Positions 16,583 to 24,622 of a stretch of 64,000 bases of DNA are shown here, one piece after another. The translations under genes and the position numbers were made by a program. The notes under the pieces were generated by a model. The model searched no databases. It was not told the origin of the DNA and was given only the letters and a program-made list of their open reading frames with translations. Numbering within the stretch: the first letter of the stretch is position 1; each line of letters starts with the position of its first letter. This DNA is from VBDM01 sp035702665 (GTDB taxonomy: Bacteria > Pseudomonadota > Gammaproteobacteria > Burkholderiales > SG8-39): contig DASSQD010000018.1 in assembly GCA_035702665.1 (NCBI GenBank), positions 1-64,000 on the forward strand, read 5' to 3'.

Positions 16583-18369
16583 TCGCCGCCATGAACGCCA
16601 AGGAGAACCTCTCCGGAGTTCGTGCCGAAGCGCCCGTCGCAAGCCCGGAGCAGAGGGATCTCTGGGGCAGCGACGCCATCGCCGCGGTGCTTCGCGCCAT
16701 CGACATTCCGTACCTCGCGCTCAATCCGGGCGCGAGCTACCGTGGGTTGCACGACTCGATCGTCAACTATCTCGGCAACACGCGCCCGCAGATGCTCCTG
16801 TGCCTGCACGAGGAGTCCGCGGTGGCGGTCGCGCAGGGCTACGCCAAGGTCTCCGAGCGCATGATGGGTGCCGTGGTGCATTCCAACGTCGGGCTCATGC
16901 ACGCGAGCATGGCGATATTCAACGCGTGGTGCGACCGCGTACCGATGCTGGTGCTGGGCGCGACCGGCCCCTGGGACGCGGCCAAGCGCCGGCCGTGGAT
17001 CGACTGGATCCACACCGCGTCCGACCAGGGCGCGCTCGTGCGGGACTACACCAAGTGGGACAACCAGCCGGCGTCGGCGCCCGCGGCGTACGAAGCGATC
17101 CTGCGCGCCGCGCAGATCGCCAATACCGCGCCGCGCGGCCCGACGTACGTGAATCTCGACGCCGGCTTGCAGGAAACGAAGCTCGGCGCGCTGCCGCCGC
17201 TGCCGGACGCGACGCGCTTTCGCCCGGCCGATCCGGCGCAGCCCGCACCCGGTGCGGTCGAGGCCGCCGCGAAGCTGCTCTCGGGGGCGAAGCACCCCGT
17301 GATCCTCGCCGGCCGCGTCGGAAGGAGCGAGATCGCGTGGAAGGAGCGCGTCGCGCTCGCCGAGAAGCTCCAGGCGCGCGTGTTCACCGACATCAAGCTC
17401 GGCGCGGCTTTTCCCACCGATCATCCGCTGCACGCCGCGCCGCCGGCGACCTTTCTTTCTCCCGATGCTGCAAAGCTCCTGCGCGAGGCGGACGTCGTGC
17501 TCGCGCTCGATTGGGTCGATCTCGCCGGGGTGCTGAAGCAGGCTTGGGGAGCGGAGGCCGTGGGCGCGAAAGTCATACAGGTGTCCCCCGATGCGCACCT
17601 GCACCGCGGCTGGAGCATGGATTACCAGGGATTGCCGCCGGTCGACGTCTACACGATGTGCGAGCCGGATGCCGTCGTCCCGCTGCTTCTCGGCGCGGTC
17701 AAGGCGCGGCCCGCCGCGGTCGGCGGCGCGCCGCAGCCGCTTCCCCCCACGTCCGACAAGGTGACGATCCGCACTCTCGCCGACGCGCTCAACGTCGCGG
17801 CGCGCGGCCTGGAGGTGTGCATCACCCGCCTGCCGCTCGGCTGGCACGGCGCCTATCGCCACTTCCATCATCCGCTCGACTACATCGGCTCCGAAGGCGG
17901 CGGAGGCGTGGGCGCGGGGCCGGGCATCACCGTGGGCGCGGCGCTCGCCCTGAAAGGCAGCGGCAGGCTGCCGGTCGCAATCATGGGCGACGGCGACTTC
18001 CTCATGGGGAACACGGCGCTCTGGACGGCGACCCACTACGGCATTCCCTGCCTCATTCTCGTCGCCAACAACCGCTCCTTCTTCAACGACGAACTGCATC
18101 AGGAGCGCGTCGCCAAGGAACGCAACCGGCCGGTCGAGAACCGCTGGATCGGACAGCGCATCAGCGGACCCGACATCGACCTCGCGATGATGGCGCGGGC
18201 GCAAGGCGCGGAAGGCATCGGCCCGGTGACCGAGGTCTCCGCGCTCGCGCCCGCGATCGAAAAGGGACTGCGCCTCGCGAAAGAGGGCGCGGTCTGCGTT
18301 GTCGACGTCCGCGTCGCGCCGGGCTACGACACGAACATGGCGGGCTCGGGCGCGAGCCAGAAGCGCTGA
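16579..18369 (+). CDS. Thiamine diphosphate-dependent enzyme (acetolactate synthase/decarboxylase-like)
   Basis: A 596-residue ThDP enzyme with the three usual domains. The N-terminal Pyr domain carries the catalytic Glu in LHEESAVAVAQGYAK (about residue 76). The central domain follows, and the C-terminal PP domain has the GDGDFLMGN ... VANNRSFFN cofactor motif. The start at 16579 is favoured by a four-base overlap with the monooxygenase stop; an ATG at 16591 is possible. The sequence suits a 2-oxoacid decarboxylase or C-C lyase (benzoylformate or oxalyl-CoA decarboxylase relatives) as well as a synthase. It is not the housekeeping IlvB, because no regulatory subunit is nearby. Confidence 0.9.
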   Translation: MIAAMNAKENLSGVRAEAPVASPEQRDLWGSDAIAAVLRAIDIPYLALNPGASYRGLHDSIVNYLGNTRPQMLLCLHEESAVAVAQGYAKVSERMMGAVVHSNVGLMHASMAIFNAWCDRVPMLVLGATGPWDAAKRRPWIDWIHTASDQGALVRDYTKWDNQPASAPAAYEAILRAAQIANTAPRGPTYVNLDAGLQETKLGALPPLPDATRFRPADPAQPAPGAVEAAAKLLSGAKHPVILAGRVGRSEIAWKERVALAEKLQARVFTDIKLGAAFPTDHPLHAAPPATFLSPDAAKLLREADVVLALDWVDLAGVLKQAWGAEAVGAKVIQVSPDAHLHRGWSMDYQGLPPVDVYTMCEPDAVVPLLLGAVKARPAAVGGAPQPLPPTSDKVTIRTLADALNVAARGLEVCITRLPLGWHGAYRHFHHPLDYIGSEGGGGVGAGPGITVGAALALKGSGRLPVAIMGDGDFLMGNTALWTATHYGIPCLILVANNRSFFNDELHQERVAKERNRPVENRWIGQRISGPDIDLAMMARAQGAEGIGPVTEVSALAPAIEKGLRLAKEGAVCVVDVRVAPGYDTNMAGSGASQKR

Positions 18370-18386
18370 CCCAGAAGGAGAAGGAC

Positions 18387-19349
18387 ATGCTCCCGCGAAT
18401 TCTTCTCGCCGCAGTCATCGCGCTTCCGGCGTTCGTGCATGCGCAGCAATGGCCGAGCCGCCCCATCCGGTTCGTCGTTCCACTTCCGCCCGGCGGGTCG
18501 CCAGACTATCTGTCGCGCCTGCTTTCCGAGCATCTGCAACCGATGCTGGGTCAGCCGTTCATTGTCGAGAATAAGCCCGGCGCCGGAGGCGGCATCGCGC
18601 GAGACTTCGTGGCCAAGGCTCCGCCCGATGGCTACACCATCCTGATGTCGGAGTCATCGCACATCATGAGCGCGGCCACGGGCGTCAAGGCGCCTTACGA
18701 CCCGATCAGCGACTTTCAGCCCATCTCGCTCGCGGCGACGATTCCCTTCGGGCTGACGGTGAACTCGAGCATGCCGGTGCACACGCTGAAGGAGTTCCTC
18801 GACTACGCGAAGAAATCTCCCAAGCCGCTGACTTATGGCACCGCGGGCATCGGCGCGCCGCACCAGTTCGCGGTCGAGCTGCTGCGCTCGATGACCGGGA
18901 TCCACGTCGTGCACGTGCCTTACAAGGGCTCGGCCGGGATCATCCCCGCGCTGCTCTCGGGCGAGATCGATTTCACCATCGCCGCCGAGAACTCGCTCCT
19001 GCCGCACTACAAGTCCGGCAAGCTTCGGCCGATCGCGATCGCCGCCTCGACGCGCACGGCGATCCTGCCCGATGTCCCGACGATCGCGGAGGCGGGACCC
19101 TTGCCCGGTTACGCGGTCAACGTGTGGTTGGGGGTAATGGCGCCCGCGGGAACGCCGCGGCCCATCGTCGACCGCCTCAACGCCGAGATCAACAAGGTCG
19201 TGAGGGACCCGCAGATCGTCAAGGAGCGCATGAACACCGTCGGTCTCGAGGCGGTCGGCAGCACGCCGGAGCAGCTGCTGGAGACGATGAAGACCGAGCT
19301 CGCCAAGTACACGAAGCTCGCGCGCGACGCCAACATCCAGCCGGAGTAG
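18387..19349 (+). CDS. Tripartite tricarboxylate transporter receptor (Bug/TctC family)
   Basis: A 320-residue periplasmic receptor. ATG 18387 follows AAGGAGAAGG. The signal peptide ends FVHAQQ, then come WPSRPIRFVVPLPPGGSPD, KPGAGGGIA, VPYKGSAGIIPALLSGEID and MAPAGTPRPIV: all Bug-family signatures. It is 17 bases after the ThDP gene and probably the last gene of the propeller-CobW-monooxygenase-ThDP operon. It may capture that pathway's substrate. No membrane components are present. Confidence 0.94.
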   Translation: MLPRILLAAVIALPAFVHAQQWPSRPIRFVVPLPPGGSPDYLSRLLSEHLQPMLGQPFIVENKPGAGGGIARDFVAKAPPDGYTILMSESSHIMSAATGVKAPYDPISDFQPISLAATIPFGLTVNSSMPVHTLKEFLDYAKKSPKPLTYGTAGIGAPHQFAVELLRSMTGIHVVHVPYKGSAGIIPALLSGEIDFTIAAENSLLPHYKSGKLRPIAIAASTRTAILPDVPTIAEAGPLPGYAVNVWLGVMAPAGTPRPIVDRLNAEINKVVRDPQIVKERMNTVGLEAVGSTPEQLLETMKTELAKYTKLARDANIQPE

Positions 19350-19369
19350 CCCCGGCTTCGCGCGAGGTC

Positions 19370-20494
19370 TTACGCGGCTTCCCTGCTGCGGTTGGTCTCG
19401 AAGCCCGGCTCGCTGCCGAGAAGCGCCGCCGGCTTCTTCAGGTTCTCCTGCCACAGGAGCGACTCCATGGTGATATGGAGCGGCTGGTCCTGGACCGTCA
19501 GCTCGTAGACGTGCTCGTCGTTCGAGGCGTGGTTGTGCACCGCCCAGCCCGGCGCCGAAAGCATCAGGTCACCCGGCCCCCATTCGTAGCGGTTGCCCGC
19601 AACCGTGGAGTACCCCGTGCCCTGGAAGTAGTAGTTGATGGCGGCGGACACGTGGCGGTGCGGACGGTCGACGATCTTCGGGGGCCGGATCGTCATAGTG
19701 GCGAAGAAGTTCGGCGTGATGCCGTTGGTGCGGCCGGTGATCGGGTTGTACATCATATAGAGGCGGCGGCCGATGTAGTCCTTACCGAGCGCCTCGAGCT
19801 TGTCGAGCTCACGCTTCACTTCCTTCCAGGGAAAGTGCAGCGCCTTGGACACCACCGCTTCGGGGTTGATCAGTATCTCGTAGGGCATGAGCATGCCGCC
19901 CTCCGCGCCAATGCGGATCATTCCGTAGGGGCTCTTGCGGCGCGGATCGCCCGCGCCCTCGTTGGCCTCTTCAACCGAATGCAAGTCCATCGCGGGCTCG
20001 TCCTCGGGAAGATAGACCTGCATGTGCTGCAGCAAGGGCACGTTCGAATACGTCAGCCGCACCTGAAGGTCCGTGCCGTCGTTGACGTGACGATAGGCGG
20101 CGTACGAGGGGTGGTTCCAGACGTCGTGCTGGGCGAAAGCGATACGCTTCCCGGCGACCAGCGTCGAGCCCGAGCCGCGGATGCAGAAGTTGACCTCGGT
20201 CGCGTTGTGGCGGAAGGGCGCGGATTTCTCGCCGGGCTTGAGCACGGAGAGCTTCACCTGGATCCCGGGAGCGAGCCCCGGGGCGTTCGCCGCGGCGTGC
20301 GGATGAACGATGAGCGACTCGCGCCTGCCGTTCGCGGGCAGGGGCAGGCTCGCAAGGCGCTCGACCTCGGCATTGATCTCGCGCCTAGTGACGACGATCG
20401 GAGGCCAGTAGACGTTCTCGTCCCGCGCCCCATGCCCGGCGCGGTCGACGAAGCGGCCCCGCAGGTCCTGGAAGTCCTTCTTGAAGTCGTTCAT
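19370..20494 (-). CDS. Bicupin ring-cleavage dioxygenase-like protein (gentisate 1,2-dioxygenase family)
   Basis: A 374-residue two-cupin protein with a good GGAGAG ribosome-binding site. The first cupin (PFRHNATEVNFCIRGSGSTLV) has only part of the metal set. The second (RPHRHVSAAINYYFQGTG ... GDLMLSAPGWAVHNH) has the full His pattern. Gentisate dioxygenases cleave gentisate to maleylpyruvate with Fe2+. In the classical enzymes the N-terminal cupin binds iron, so the reversed pattern here means the substrate could differ (hydroxynaphthoate- or salicylate-type bicupins exist). Its place as last gene after salicylate-5-hydroxylase-like genes favours gentisate or a close analogue. Confidence 0.78.
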   Translation of the reverse strand: MNDFKKDFQDLRGRFVDRAGHGARDENVYWPPIVVTRREINAEVERLASLPLPANGRRESLIVHPHAAANAPGLAPGIQVKLSVLKPGEKSAPFRHNATEVNFCIRGSGSTLVAGKRIAFAQHDVWNHPSYAAYRHVNDGTDLQVRLTYSNVPLLQHMQVYLPEDEPAMDLHSVEEANEGAGDPRRKSPYGMIRIGAEGGMLMPYEILINPEAVVSKALHFPWKEVKRELDKLEALGKDYIGRRLYMMYNPITGRTNGITPNFFATMTIRPPKIVDRPHRHVSAAINYYFQGTGYSTVAGNRYEWGPGDLMLSAPGWAVHNHASNDEHVYELTVQDQPLHITMESLLWQENLKKPAALLGSEPGFETNRSREAA

Positions 20495-20528
20495 GCGTCT
20501 CTCCTCGATCGAGAACGGATCGTACTCC

Positions 20529-21527
20529 CTACACCGGACTCTTGGCGGGGGCCCGCCGGAACCGCGGTTTTGCCTTCTTCGGCTGCGGCAGGGCGCGCCC
20601 GGCGCCCCGATCCCGGGCTCGCTTGACCACCTCCGCGCCGAGCGCCAGGTCGGAGATGCCCATGCCCATCGCCTTGAACAGTGAAATATCGTCCGCGTCC
20701 ACCCGCCCGCGGCCCGAAGCGATCACTTTAGAAAGGGGCATGACTTCGCTCCACCCGCGGGAGGCATAGCGGGTCATGAATTCGCGCGACAGCTGCTGAA
20801 CGCCGGGAAGATTGTCGACCGCCACCTGGGTCGCGCGGTCGAAAATGTCCTGCGTGAACTCCTCGCGGTCGGGCGCAATCGCCCCTACTGCGTTCAGATG
20901 CGTCCCGTGCTCGAGCATGTCCGCCTCGACGAAAGGCTGCGCGGCGCGGGTCACGAGCGTGACGATCTGCGCGCCTTTGCATGCCTCGGCCGCCGAGGCG
21001 CACACCGCGACCTCGACGCCGAATTCCTCACGCGCCTTCTTCGCGAATTCCTCGCGGGATTCTGCGTGCGGGCTGTAGACCTGGAGCCGCTCGATAGGCC
21101 GTACCGCGAGCATGGCTCCGGCCTGGGCGAGCGCCTGCTTGCCCGCGCCCGCGAGCCCCATAACGTTCGCGTCCTTCCGCGCCATCCAGTGCGCTGCAAC
21201 CCCGGATATGCCTCCGGTCCGAAGGTTGCCGAGCGCGAAGGCTTCAATCACCGCGACGAGCGATCCGTCTTCGGCGCTCCATAGGAGGAGCAACGGGCAG
21301 GTGCCGCCTTGCGTATGCGTCCAAGTCTTAGTCCCGACCAAGGATCCCAGCTTCGCGCCGATCGCATGCAGATTGTTTTTGCCGTATTGCAGCAGGGTCT
21401 TCGTCATGTTTTGCGCCTCGCCGCGCGCTTCCACGCGCAGCGCGGCTTCGAGCGCGCCGATAGATTCCTTCAAATCCATCAGCTGGACAACCTCGGCTTC
21501 GGTGATCCAGATCGCATCCGCGCTCAT
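20529..21527 (-). CDS. Ornithine cyclodeaminase/mu-crystallin family protein
   Basis: A 332-residue NAD(P)-binding protein. It begins SADAIWITEAEVVQLMDLKESI, includes the substrate-side KTWTHTQGG loop, and has the Rossmann segment GLAGAGKQALAQ near residue 125 and VTLVTRAAQPFVEADML. The family includes ornithine cyclodeaminase, ketimine reductases and alanine dehydrogenases. One base separates it from the preceding stop. Why an amino/imino-acid enzyme sits inside an aromatic operon is unclear; it may reduce an imine formed from a nitrogen-containing aromatic substrate (inference). Confidence 0.88.
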   Translation of the reverse strand: MSADAIWITEAEVVQLMDLKESIGALEAALRVEARGEAQNMTKTLLQYGKNNLHAIGAKLGSLVGTKTWTHTQGGTCPLLLLWSAEDGSLVAVIEAFALGNLRTGGISGVAAHWMARKDANVMGLAGAGKQALAQAGAMLAVRPIERLQVYSPHAESREEFAKKAREEFGVEVAVCASAAEACKGAQIVTLVTRAAQPFVEADMLEHGTHLNAVGAIAPDREEFTQDIFDRATQVAVDNLPGVQQLSREFMTRYASRGWSEVMPLSKVIASGRGRVDADDISLFKAMGMGISDLALGAEVVKRARDRGAGRALPQPKKAKPRFRRAPAKSPV

Positions 21528-21528
21528 G

Positions 21529-22509
21529 TCAGACCTTGAACGAGGTGAGAACCTGACGGGGAAACAGCTCTTCGAGCGCGAGCCTGCGATGGCAGACCCC
21601 TTGCTCGAAGGCAAAATCTACGAAGGCCTGGAGGGTCCTGCGGTTCCTCTCCAAGCCGTAGGGCCAGAAATCCTCACCGAACAACGCCTTCATGCGTTCG
21701 GCGTAGGCCGCCAGCCAGGCGAAGGGCGCGTGCGACGCCGTGATGTCGCACAGGCGTTCGACAGAGCCTCGCTTCGCTTCGTCGAAGGCCTTGTACAGGT
21801 TCATCGCGAGCCAGGGGTGGCGTGCAAGTACGTCGGTCTTGATGACGATCACGTGCATGATCGGAAAAACACCCGTTTCCCTGAAATACGCTTCCTCCAC
21901 CGCCTCGTAGGCCGGGAAGAGTCGCCGGATTCCCTTGCCCAGGTCGCGCGGCGGACGCGCCGACAGCACCGCGTCGAGGTCGCCCGCGAGCAGCATGTCG
22001 TTAAGCGAGCGTCCGGGCTCGGGTCGGAGGCGCACGCCCTCGGGCAATTTGAGCTTCACTTTCTCGACCCGCCCGGGTTCGTTCACGCCGGCCTGCACCC
22101 AGTCCACCGAATCGAGCGGAACGCCGGCCTGATGCGTAAGGTAGCCGCGCGTATAGATGACCGCGGTCTGCGCCCATTCCGGAACGCCGATGCGCCCTCC
22201 CTTCAGTTGCTCCGGCCGCGCGATCTTGCCGCCGTCGCGCACATAGATCATCGAGTGACGGAACACGCGCGACGGGAACACCGGAATCGCGGTGATACCG
22301 TCGTCGTTCTGGGAAAGCAGCGACACATACTTCCCCATGGACATCTCGGATACCTCCCACTCCCGGAAGTGGGTAAAGCGGAAAAAGGCCTCCTCGGGAG
22401 GCAGGGTGAGTACGTTGAGCGTCGCCCCCTCGACGGGAACGCAACCACTCGCGAGATCGCGTGTGTGCTCGTAATCGCCGATGGCCAGCGTCAGCGCAAC
22501 TTTCTCCAT
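21529..22509 (-). CDS. 4,5-dihydroxyphthalate decarboxylase-like / NMT1-type binding protein
   Basis: A 326-residue protein matching the pattern of Pht5-type 4,5-dihydroxyphthalate decarboxylases: opening LTLAIGDYEHTRDLASG, then VSEMSMGKYVSLL, IPVFPSRVFRHSMIYV and GVPEWAQTAVIYTRGYL. This fold is shared with periplasmic NMT1/ThiY-type binding proteins, but there is no signal peptide here, which favours a cytoplasmic enzyme. It starts 2 bases after the ferredoxin gene. It may decarboxylate an aromatic intermediate; the exact substrate is not established. Confidence 0.8.
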   Translation of the reverse strand: MEKVALTLAIGDYEHTRDLASGCVPVEGATLNVLTLPPEEAFFRFTHFREWEVSEMSMGKYVSLLSQNDDGITAIPVFPSRVFRHSMIYVRDGGKIARPEQLKGGRIGVPEWAQTAVIYTRGYLTHQAGVPLDSVDWVQAGVNEPGRVEKVKLKLPEGVRLRPEPGRSLNDMLLAGDLDAVLSARPPRDLGKGIRRLFPAYEAVEEAYFRETGVFPIMHVIVIKTDVLARHPWLAMNLYKAFDEAKRGSVERLCDITASHAPFAWLAAYAERMKALFGEDFWPYGLERNRRTLQAFVDFAFEQGVCHRRLALEELFPRQVLTSFKV

Positions 22510-22511
22510 CG

Positions 22512-22823
22512 CTACTCCTTGAGCAGCACCGCGTCGTTCTCGATCTTCACCGCGTAGCAGCGGATATCCTCGGTGCAGGGCGCGCTTACCGCCTTGCCGC
22601 TCGGGATATGGAACTTGCCCTGATGCAGGGGACACTCGATCTCTTCTCCCTCTATGAAGCCGTCGGCGAGGCTCGCTTGCCCGTGGCTGCAAGTGTCGTG
22701 CGTTGCGAAGATCTTTCCTGCTAGGTTGTACAGGCACACCGGCTCGGCGCCGAGATTGACGAGCAGGGTGCCGCCTTCCGGAACGTCTGCCGCAGCCGCG
22801 ACTTTGATCCAGGTTTCTTTCAT
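22512..22823 (-). CDS. Rieske [2Fe-2S] ferredoxin
   Basis: A 103-residue soluble Rieske ferredoxin. Cluster ligands are visible as TCSHG (Cys, His) and CPLHQG (Cys, His), with the usual spacing for the electron carrier of multicomponent ring-hydroxylating oxygenases (NagAb/NdoA type). It lies 6 bases after the beta subunit, the same alpha-beta-ferredoxin order as nagG-nagH-nagAb. No ferredoxin reductase gene is in the window, so the reductase must come from elsewhere. Confidence 0.95.
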   Translation of the reverse strand: MKETWIKVAAAADVPEGGTLLVNLGAEPVCLYNLAGKIFATHDTCSHGQASLADGFIEGEEIECPLHQGKFHIPSGKAVSAPCTEDIRCYAVKIENDAVLLKE

Positions 22824-22829
22824 ATCTCT

Positions 22830-23330
22830 CTACAGGGGATAGATCAGGCTGTTGGGGACTAGAATGCTGTCGAAGATGCAGATCTTTTCGCGAAATTTCA
22901 GCCTGCCGCCCTCCACGGCCAGCTTGTCGCGGTATTGGCCTGCGTTGAAGACGCGGGTCAGCTCGTCCTGCAGGGTTTCCAGCGCCAAATAGTTCGCGCG
23001 CACCTCGAGGAGCGCGTCGGTCCAGCCCAGCACGCGGATGCCGCTTACGATCCGGCGCACGTAGCGTGGGGCGTACATTGCGGTCTTGCGGATCGCCGTG
23101 ACGCGGTCCACCAGATACCCCTTGCTTTCGCAAAGCCAAGTTGCCAGCGGCAGTCCGCGCTCGAAGTTCTCGCGCGGGACGATTTTGTAGACGCAAGCGT
23201 CGGTGAAGAACTCGGGCCATTCCTCGAAGCGCTCCTCGTCCAGGCAGGCGATGTAGCCCGCGTAGAGTTCCTCGAGCTCGAGGCGAAGGTCTCGTGCGCT
23301 CAGGGTTAGGTAGTGGTCGGCCGCGTTCAA
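22830..23330 (-). CDS. nagH: Salicylate 5-hydroxylase-like small (beta) subunit
   Basis: A 166-residue ring-hydroxylating dioxygenase beta subunit (NTF2-like fold). The segments CVYKIVPRENFERGLPLATW, RVFNAGQYRDKL and CIFDSILVPNSLIYPL match what I recall of NagH, the salicylate 5-hydroxylase small subunit. The start is a TTG at 23330, read as MNAADHYLTLS; no strong ribosome-binding site precedes it, so a different start is possible. It is separated from the alpha gene by a 59-base A+T-rich spacer with an operator-like palindrome. Confidence 0.88.
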   Translation of the reverse strand: MNAADHYLTLSARDLRLELEELYAGYIACLDEERFEEWPEFFTDACVYKIVPRENFERGLPLATWLCESKGYLVDRVTAIRKTAMYAPRYVRRIVSGIRVLGWTDALLEVRANYLALETLQDELTRVFNAGQYRDKLAVEGGRLKFREKICIFDSILVPNSLIYPL

Positions 23331-23389
23331 GGCGTTTCGAATAAAACGAACGTTCGATTTATATATAACACTTTCGTTGGAACAAAGAC
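23331..23389 (-). promoter_or_regulatory. A+T-rich spacer with CGAACGTTCG palindrome between alpha and beta genes
   Basis: This spacer holds a perfect 10-base palindrome CGAACGTTCG (about 23347-23356), flanked by AT-rich runs (TATATATAAAT on the minus strand) and by a further TTCGAAA half-site. The layout looks like a promoter with a regulator-binding site that could drive nagH and the downstream genes separately from nagG. No regulator gene is adjacent. Confidence 0.4.
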
Positions 23390-24610
23390 CTACAACTCCA
23401 TCACTCGCCGGTAGTAATCATAGAAGGCGCGAATCACGGATTCCGTAACCATGTGCGGTTCGTCGTTCCATTCCCGCCCGCCCATCTCCATGAATCCGGC
23501 CGAGTCGGGGTAGGGGCGCACACCGCCCTGCGAGAACTTCATCACCTCGCTGTCGTCGATCGAGACGAAGCCCGCCGGGCCCATGAGGTTGGCCTGGCGC
23601 AGCCGTCTCCGGACCATGGCCTCGTCGTCGTCCGCGTAGCCGAAGAAGGTCCACGCTAGCTCGAACTCGTCCGGCCCCCGCGTGACCAGCTGCCGCATCG
23701 CGAGCGTGTTCGACTGCTGCTGGATGATGAGGTTGGGCCAGAGCGTCGTCATCACCACCGTGTACTCCGGGAACTCGCGCACGGGATCGAGCAGAGCAGG
23801 GTCTTGGAGGCGGAAATTGTCGATCAGGGATTTCATGTCGGCGTTGTCGTCGGTCTTTCGTTGCTCGCCGCGCCAGGATATGAGCGCGCCATGGCGGCCG
23901 GTGGAATCCATCTCGACCTTCGATGGCTGATCCGCGCGGAACAGGCCGAAACTCACGAGGAAGACGTGCAGGAGGCTCGCGTGGTAAGGATCCTTGATGT
24001 TCTCGAACATCAACTTCCAGTTCGCCGGAATGAGCTGGCGCGAATAGCCGAGCAACGTGAGCTCCCGACCGTCGAAGACGCGGTCGTACAGCGCGAGCAT
24101 CGACGGGCCGAAATATTCTTCGAGAGGCTGAAGGTCGGTCGCGAAGGATGCGAAGATCACGCCGTGGCGACGCGCGACGCGGAGCCTGCGCAAGCCGTGC
24201 TTTTTGGGATCGAAGTCGGCCGGCATGCCCCCCTGCTTCTTCACGCCGCGTCGGAACGGCACTCCGATCAGATCGCCCTTCAGATCGTAGGTCCACTGAT
24301 GGTAGGGACACATGAACTCGGTAGCGTTGCCGAGATGTCGCTGGCAGAACTGGACGCCGCGATGCGCACAGCGGTTCTCTACGACGTTGACCGAGCCGTC
24401 CTCGTCGCGCACGACGACGACCGGCTTCTCGCCGATAAATGTCCGCTTGAAATCGCCCGCGTTGGGAATCTCGGCTTCGAGGGCGACATAACTCCAGCTC
24501 GGGCCGCAGAACACGCGCTCCTGCTCGCGCGCGTAGATCTCCGGGTCAGAGTAGATCCAGTACGGTATTCGGGTGACGCCTTCTTTCGGCCAAACGCGGC
24601 GCGTATCCAT
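23390..24610 (-). CDS. nagG: Salicylate 5-hydroxylase-like large (alpha) subunit, Rieske oxygenase
   Basis: A 406-residue ring-hydroxylating oxygenase alpha subunit. The Rieske centre is CAHRG ... CPYHQW (about residues 82-104). The mononuclear iron ligands lie in ENIKDPYHASLLH (His, His) with a distal Asp. Landmarks such as LEAEIPNAGDFKRTFIGE, VPFRRGVK, QANLMGPAGFVS and MVTE..IRAFYDYYRRVM follow NagG of naphthalene/salicylate degraders as I remember it. The expected reaction is 5-hydroxylation of salicylate to gentisate. The start lies 12 bases after the parB stop with little ribosome-binding site, so some expression may come from read-through of the parAB operon. Confidence 0.9.
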   Translation of the reverse strand: MDTRRVWPKEGVTRIPYWIYSDPEIYAREQERVFCGPSWSYVALEAEIPNAGDFKRTFIGEKPVVVVRDEDGSVNVVENRCAHRGVQFCQRHLGNATEFMCPYHQWTYDLKGDLIGVPFRRGVKKQGGMPADFDPKKHGLRRLRVARRHGVIFASFATDLQPLEEYFGPSMLALYDRVFDGRELTLLGYSRQLIPANWKLMFENIKDPYHASLLHVFLVSFGLFRADQPSKVEMDSTGRHGALISWRGEQRKTDDNADMKSLIDNFRLQDPALLDPVREFPEYTVVMTTLWPNLIIQQQSNTLAMRQLVTRGPDEFELAWTFFGYADDDEAMVRRRLRQANLMGPAGFVSIDDSEVMKFSQGGVRPYPDSAGFMEMGGREWNDEPHMVTESVIRAFYDYYRRVMEL

Positions 24611-24622
24611 GGCGTGCTGCTG

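Noticed and set aside
21529..22509. Periplasmic ABC receptor reading of the decarboxylase-like gene
   Set aside because: There is no signal peptide and no permease or ATPase nearby, and the sequence follows the Pht5 pattern. A binding-protein role is kept only as an alternative.
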